A stretch of 12,240 bases of DNA from Acidimicrobiaceae bacterium (lineage in GTDB: Bacteria > Actinomycetota > Acidimicrobiia > Acidimicrobiales > UBA8190), in contig DMNK01000156.1 in NCBI GenBank assembly GCA_003453695.1, forward strand, positions 2,358 through 14,597, given 5' to 3'. Below the pieces are notes generated by a model. It saw only the letters and a program-made list of their open reading frames with translations. It was not told where the DNA came from and made no database searches. Positions within the stretch are counted from its first letter, which is position 1, and every line of letters begins with the position of its first letter. Shown here one piece after another: positions 8,502 to 12,240 of the stretch. The position numbers and the translations under genes are program-made.

Positions 8502-10056
8502 CCCCGTCGGGGCCGGGCTCGGAGGTCGACGACACACCGACGCCGAGGTCGTCGCTCTTCGCCACCGCCGCCGGCGCCGGCGCCGGCAGTTCCGCCTCCA
8601 CCGGGGCGACCATCTCGGCAGCCCGCATTCCGGACGGCGTCCGTACCGTCGATCGCGTCATGGTGGCCGCCGCCACGCCCACCAGGGCCACCGCTCCCCC
8701 CACCAGGAAGGCCTCGTGGAAGGAGGCCAGTAGGCGGGCCGGTCCATGCTGTCCCCGCGCCGCCGCCGCTTGCACGGTCTGCATGACCTGGATGCCCGCC
8801 ACCGCTCCCAGCTGGGCCGTGAGCTGCTGAGCGGCACTGGCGGCCCCCAGGTCCTCGGGCCGGAACTCGTTGGCGGCGGAAGCAGACAGCGGCGGCTGGC
8901 CCACGCCCAGGCCGATTCCGGACAGCACCAGGGCCACCTCCACCAGGGCGAGCCCCGTCGACGGGCTGGTCAGCGCGAACACCCCCATGGAGACGACGAC
9001 GGCGCTCGTGCCCACGATGGCGGAGGTGCGTTCACCGATCCGCACGGTCACGTAGCCGGCCACCGGCGCCACCAGCGAGAAGGTGAGCGGGCGGGGAAGG
9101 GACAGGAACCCGACCGCCGACTGGCGGTGGGCGAACCCGAAGACGTCCTCCAAGAAGAGCGGGACGAGGAAGAAGGCCCCGAGGTACGCGAAGTTGGCCA
9201 TCGCCTGGGCGGCGATGGGGAAGACGAAGTTGCGCCGGCGCAGGTAGTCGAGGGGGAACACCGGTTCCGCCGCTCTGCGCTCAGCCGCCACGAAGACCCA
9301 GGCGGCCAGCACCGACACCGCGAACGCCGACAGCACGCCGGGGCTGGTCCAGCCCCACTCCGGGCCCCGGTTGAGTCCGAGGAGGAAGGCGCCCACCGCC
9401 GCCGCCACCGAGACGGCGCCCGCCCAGTCGAGCTGGAGCTCGCCTCGGGCCAGCTCCCTGCGCCCGGCCGCCCTGGCGGGCAACACCGACAGCGCCATCG
9501 CCGCCGAGAGCACGAGCAAGGGGATCTGCAGCACGAACACCCAGCGCCAGCCGAAGACCTGGATCACGGGCCCTCCCAGCGCGACGCCGAGCACGGGCCC
9601 ACCGGCGCCCACCAGCGACCAGAACCCGAGCGCCTTCACCCGCTCGCCCTTGTCGAACACCGAGAGGACCATGGCCATCGACGAGGCGCCGATGGACGCA
9701 CCGACGAGCCCGCCCATGGTGCGGGCGAAGATCAGCACCCCGACGGTGGGAGCGGAGGCGGACAGGGCGGCCACCAGCGCCTCCAGGCACAGCCCGGCCA
9801 GGAAGAGGCGGCGATGTCCGAACAGGTCGCTGGCCTTGCCCACGACGGGGGCCATGACGGCGAAGGCCAGGAGCGGGCCCGTCACCACCCATGTCACCGT
9901 GGCCACGGAGGTGTGCAGGCCCCGCGCCACCTGCGGCAGGGCCACGACGAACACGGTGAAGAGGAGGTTGGTGGAGAGCAGGCCCGACAACGACACCCAC
10001 AGGACCCACCACGGATAGCGCCGGCCGCGCCGGGCTCGCTCCCCGAGCGCCCGCAC
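8491..10056 (-). CDS. MFS transporter, DHA2 (EmrB/QacA-like) drug:H+ antiporter family
   Basis: A 521-residue integral membrane protein. I count 14 hydrophobic segments, the DHA2 layout, from WWVLWVSLSGLLSTNLLFTV near residue 15 to FLVGGAVALVGVAAATM near 455. The cytoplasmic loop 2-3 motif A appears as GKASDLFGHRRL, and the antiporter motif C as GAGGPVLGVALGGPV. It most likely exports hydrophobic compounds using the proton gradient; the substrate is unknown. The C-terminal 55 residues or so after the last helix are a Pro/Ala-rich, probably disordered tail (PAPAPAAVA). I start at the GTG at 10056, 8 nt after the SDR stop, because no in-frame ATG lies close to the first helix; a GGAAG lies about 12 nt upstream. 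The gene probably shares a transcript with the SDR gene, and its stop overlaps the SCP2 gene. Confidence 0.9.
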   Translation of the reverse strand: MRALGERARRGRRYPWWVLWVSLSGLLSTNLLFTVFVVALPQVARGLHTSVATVTWVVTGPLLAFAVMAPVVGKASDLFGHRRLFLAGLCLEALVAALSASAPTVGVLIFARTMGGLVGASIGASSMAMVLSVFDKGERVKALGFWSLVGAGGPVLGVALGGPVIQVFGWRWVFVLQIPLLVLSAAMALSVLPARAAGRRELARGELQLDWAGAVSVAAAVGAFLLGLNRGPEWGWTSPGVLSAFAVSVLAAWVFVAAERRAAEPVFPLDYLRRRNFVFPIAAQAMANFAYLGAFFLVPLFLEDVFGFAHRQSAVGFLSLPRPLTFSLVAPVAGYVTVRIGERTSAIVGTSAVVVSMGVFALTSPSTGLALVEVALVLSGIGLGVGQPPLSASAANEFRPEDLGAASAAQQLTAQLGAVAGIQVMQTVQAAAARGQHGPARLLASFHEAFLVGGAVALVGVAAATMTRSTVRTPSGMRAAEMVAPVEAELPAPAPAAVAKSDDLGVGVSSTSEPGPDGVRP

Positions 10057-10064
10057 CGCCCGGC

Positions 10065-10979
10065 CTAGCTTCCGGCTCGTTCGGCTCCCGCGGTGCCGCC
10101 CACCAGGTCGCCCACAGCCTGGGCCAGCTCGGCCACCGTCCAGCGCTCCGGGCGTTCGATCGTGGCCGTCATGGTCCAGGGTTGGAACAGCCGCACTGTG
10201 CCGCCCTGGACGAAGAACACCTGGCCGTTCAAGGGGCAGTCCTCGGTGGCCAGGTAGGCGACGAGCGGCGACACATTGGCCGGGTTCCAGATGTCGAAGG
10301 TGCCGGGATCGGTGGGCGCCTTGACGATGTCGCCCAGTCCCGGGGTCTGCTCGGTCATGCGGGTGCGCGCCGCGGGGGCGATGGCGTTGACGCGCACGCC
10401 GTAGCGCTCGAGCTCCTTGGCGGCGATCACGGTGAAGGCGGCGATGCCCGCCTTGGCGGCGCCGTAGTTGGTCTGCCCGGGGTTGCCGAGCAACCCCGAG
10501 GTGGACGAGGTGTTGACCACCGAGGCGCGCACCTCGTGTCCGTCCTTGACGCGTTCGCGCCAATACGCCGCCGCGTGCCTGGTGGGCAGGAAGTGCCCCT
10601 TCAAGTGCACGTGGATGACCGAGTCCCACTCCTCCTCGGCCATGTTCACGAGCATCTTGTCGCGCAGTATCCCGGCGTTGTTGACGAGCACGTGCAGGTC
10701 GCCGAAGGCCTCCACGGCGGCCTCGACGAGCCGGCGGCCGCCGTCCCAGTCGGCGACGTCCTCGGCATTGGACACGGCCTCTCCGCCCATGGAGCGGATC
10801 TCGTCCACGACCTGCTCGGCTGCGGTCCGGTCGTCACCCGAGCCGTCGACGGCTCCCCCCAGGTCGTTCACGACCACCTTGGCGCCCTCGGCGGCGAAGA
10901 GCAGGGCGTGCTCGCGTCCGATCCCACGCCCAGCCCCCGTGACGATGGCCACCCGGCCGTCGAGCGCACCGGCACCCAT
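10065..10979 (-). CDS. SDR-family oxidoreductase, 3-hydroxyacyl-CoA dehydrogenase (MFE-2/HSD17B4-like) type
   Basis: A 304-residue short-chain dehydrogenase. TGAGRGIG at 14-21 is the dinucleotide loop, and D39 in VVVNDLGG suggests NAD rather than NADP. NNAG is at 100-103. The catalytic set is S159, Y172 and K176, in NTSSTSGLLGNPGQTNYGAAK. The GREHALLFAAEGAKVVVNDLGG region and the long C-terminal part resemble the dehydrogenase domain of peroxisomal multifunctional enzyme 2 and its actinobacterial stand-alone relatives, which oxidise 3-hydroxyacyl-CoA or 17-beta-hydroxysteroids. The exact substrate is an inference. The ATG at 10979 is supported by GGGGAG in the AAAGGGGAGAACC leader. The MFS gene follows 8 nt after the stop. 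The 102-bp gap to the upstream methyltransferase holds a 15-bp tandem array. Confidence 0.92.
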   Translation of the reverse strand: MGAGALDGRVAIVTGAGRGIGREHALLFAAEGAKVVVNDLGGAVDGSGDDRTAAEQVVDEIRSMGGEAVSNAEDVADWDGGRRLVEAAVEAFGDLHVLVNNAGILRDKMLVNMAEEEWDSVIHVHLKGHFLPTRHAAAYWRERVKDGHEVRASVVNTSSTSGLLGNPGQTNYGAAKAGIAAFTVIAAKELERYGVRVNAIAPAARTRMTEQTPGLGDIVKAPTDPGTFDIWNPANVSPLVAYLATEDCPLNGQVFFVQGGTVRLFQPWTMTATIERPERWTVAELAQAVGDLVGGTAGAERAGS

Positions 10980-10996
10980 GGTTCTCCCCTTTCCAG

Positions 10997-11056
10997 GGCC
11001 TCGGCCTCCCTGGCCTCGGCTTCCATGGCCTCGGCTTGTGCGGCCTCGGCCGGCAA
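10997..11056. repeat. Tandem array of four 15-bp units
   Basis: The core GGCCTCGGC recurs exactly four times at 10997, 11012, 11027 and 11042, a strict 15-bp period with variable 6-nt spacers. It fills most of the 102-bp gap between the DNA methyltransferase stop and the SDR start. The period is a multiple of 3, but no gene is seen to use it: read on the minus strand it gives AEAxx or PRPxx-type repeats in shadow frames. Confidence 0.85.
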
Positions 11057-11081
11057 CGTTGACAGGGCCGCCCAGGAAGGG

Positions 11082-12128
11082 TCAAGCGGAGCGCAAGGGC
11101 CGGACAACGCGCCGCACCTCGGCGCGGTCCCCGGCCACGAGCAGGTACTCGACGTTGTGCAGCCGTCCCACCCTGCCCACCCGCTCTCCCGCCGGGTTGT
11201 GGATGCCGATGCGGGCACCCACGTAGCGCGCCGACGGATAGGCGAGCACCTCGACGTGGCCGCGCACGGTGCACATGTCGACCAGCTCGCCGAGCGTGAG
11301 GAACGACTCGTCGTTGTAGGACAGCACGAGCAGCCCCGCCCGCACGTCCGCCACCACGGCGGCCAGCGCCTCGGGCATGGTGCGTCGCGAGTTGAACACG
11401 CTGCGCGTGCCCTGGCGCAGGTCGACGCGTTTGCACGCCACGCCGTAGAACTCCGGCGCGTCCCAGGCGACGATGGTCTCCCACACATGGTAGTTGGCGT
11501 CGTAGCGGTGCTGGTTGTAGGGCGGGTCCAGATAGGCGAGATCGAACTCCCCCACCGACGCCGCCAGGTCGCAGGCATCTCCGTGCACGGCGCGCCCGGG
11601 GCCGTCCAGGAGCTCGGGAGCGCGCAGCTCCAGGTCCCGGTACGACCGTGGCGCCCACTCCTTGACGTAGGCCATCTGCAGCCCGGTGGTCGAGTCCACC
11701 CGGTCGGCAGCCTCCACGAGGCTCGTGAGCAGCAGCGGTTCGAGCTCGCTGCCGGCGTAGTGCCGGGCGATGGCGTCGCGCACGGCGTCGATTCGTGCCG
11801 CGTTGTGGGGTTGGAAGAAGCGCGACCGCACGCTGAAGGTGTCGGTGACGTATCCGGGCCGCCCCGGTTCGGCAGTCAGATGGGCCAGCGCCTCGGCCAA
11901 GGCGACCTGGTCCACCAGCCCGGCGTCGGTGGCCACGTAGCAGGCGGCGAAGGTCGAAGCGAAGCGGGTGGAGTCGACGGCGGTCACCTCGGCCCCCGCC
12001 CGTTTGAACGCCTGCGCCACCCGCGTGGTCCCGGTGAAGAGATCGAGGGCGCTCCGGGCGCCCGACGCCAGGAAGAGCTCGGTGAGCACGGGCACGAGCC
12101 GTCGCTTCGACCCGATGTACTTGATCAC
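11082..12128 (-). CDS. D12-class DNA adenine N6-methyltransferase (orphan)
   Basis: A 348-residue Dam/MT-D12 family enzyme that would transfer a methyl group from SAM to adenine in DNA. VIKYIGSKRRL at 1-11 matches the N-terminal motif of the class. The SAM-binding motif I is LDLFTGTTRVAQAF at 28-41, with FTGTT where FxGxG is usual. The catalytic motif IV is LDPPYNQHRYDANYHVWETI at 200-219 (DPPY 201-204), and VLSYND at 268-273 is a later conserved element. I chose the GTG at 12128 because the D12 N-terminal motif begins there; upstream the frame stays open through a Gly-Arg-Pro repeat to the window edge, so a longer N-terminus cannot be excluded. No Shine-Dalgarno is evident. No cognate restriction gene is visible here. 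The recognition sequence is unknown. Confidence 0.9.
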   Translation of the reverse strand: MIKYIGSKRRLVPVLTELFLASGARSALDLFTGTTRVAQAFKRAGAEVTAVDSTRFASTFAACYVATDAGLVDQVALAEALAHLTAEPGRPGYVTDTFSVRSRFFQPHNAARIDAVRDAIARHYAGSELEPLLLTSLVEAADRVDSTTGLQMAYVKEWAPRSYRDLELRAPELLDGPGRAVHGDACDLAASVGEFDLAYLDPPYNQHRYDANYHVWETIVAWDAPEFYGVACKRVDLRQGTRSVFNSRRTMPEALAAVVADVRAGLLVLSYNDESFLTLGELVDMCTVRGHVEVLAYPSARYVGARIGIHNPAGERVGRVGRLHNVEYLLVAGDRAEVRRVVRPLRSA

Positions 12129-12152
12129 GGGGTCACGGGGCGGCCGCCTAGC

Positions 12153-12240
12153 GGGTCGGCCCTGTCGGCCCGGACGGCCGGGACGGCCCGGACCGCCGGG
12201 ACCGCCGGGACGGCCCAAACGGCCCGGACGGCCCGGACGG
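12153..12240. repeat. 9-bp GC-rich minisatellite upstream of the methyltransferase
   Basis: Nine complete 9-bp units and a partial tenth run without interruption from 12153 to the window edge, with the approximate consensus (C/G)GGACGGCC. Variation is mostly at the first base and at positions 2-6. On the minus strand, in frame with the methyltransferase, it reads as collagen-like Gly-X-Y triplets such as GRPGGPGGPGRP and has no stop. The right boundary lies outside the window. Confidence 0.9.

Noticed and set aside
8570..8587. GCCGGC repeated three times, a fully self-complementary 18-mer
   Set aside because: It falls in the Pro/Ala-rich C-terminal tail of the MFS gene and is explained by GC-rich Ala/Pro codons.
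9371..10018. Long plus-strand open frames opposite the MFS gene
   Set aside because: The minus-strand frame encodes 14 clear hydrophobic segments and MFS motifs; the plus frames have no domain and no start signal.
11059..11064. TTGACA, a perfect -35 hexamer on the plus strand
   Set aside because: No TANNNT lies about 17 nt downstream and no plus-strand gene follows.

Overview
The window is a dense, high-GC stretch of about 12.2 kb carrying eleven protein-coding genes. The base composition, the DUF222/HNH protein of the mycobacterial 13E12-repeat type, the gatC-gatA-gatB order, the stand-alone SCP2 protein and the frequent GTG starts all suggest an actinobacterium. It could be an Acidimicrobiia-like or other uncultured lineage, but that placement is inference. 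I see no tRNA, rRNA, CRISPR array, transposase or integrase.

Layout from left to right: (1) A plus-strand SAM-dependent methyltransferase (50-799) converges on the next block with only 3 bp between stop codons. (2) A minus-strand block, read right to left from 7938 to 803, holds an alpha/beta-hydrolase esterase, gatC, gatA and gatB, then a DUF222/HNH nuclease-like gene, then ilvD. The hydrolase and the three gat genes are packed within 2 nt or overlap by 4 nt, so they look like one translationally coupled unit. (3) A 155-bp divergent intergenic region contains a 33-bp nested dyad, with a -10-like hexamer facing outward at each end. (4) A plus-strand SCP2-domain protein (8094-8501) ends in an 11-bp tail-to-tail overlap with the next gene. 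(5) Minus-strand genes follow: a 14-helix MFS exporter (10056-8491), preceded 8 nt upstream by an SDR dehydrogenase (10979-10065). Upstream of those is an orphan D12-class DNA adenine methyltransferase (12128-11082). (6) The methyltransferase gene is bracketed by two short tandem-repeat arrays: four 15-bp units downstream and at least nine 9-bp units upstream that run off the window edge.

How the genes work together: GatCAB completes Gln-tRNA and/or Asn-tRNA by transamidation. IlvD carries out the third step common to valine and isoleucine synthesis. The SDR and SCP2 proteins fit lipid or sterol/acyl-CoA metabolism, and the MFS pump probably exports a hydrophobic compound. Most of this is housekeeping. 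The parts that deserve a second look are the divergent dyad, the orphan methyltransferase between its two arrays, and the HNH gene sitting between gatB and ilvD. I do not see a convincing new multi-gene system.
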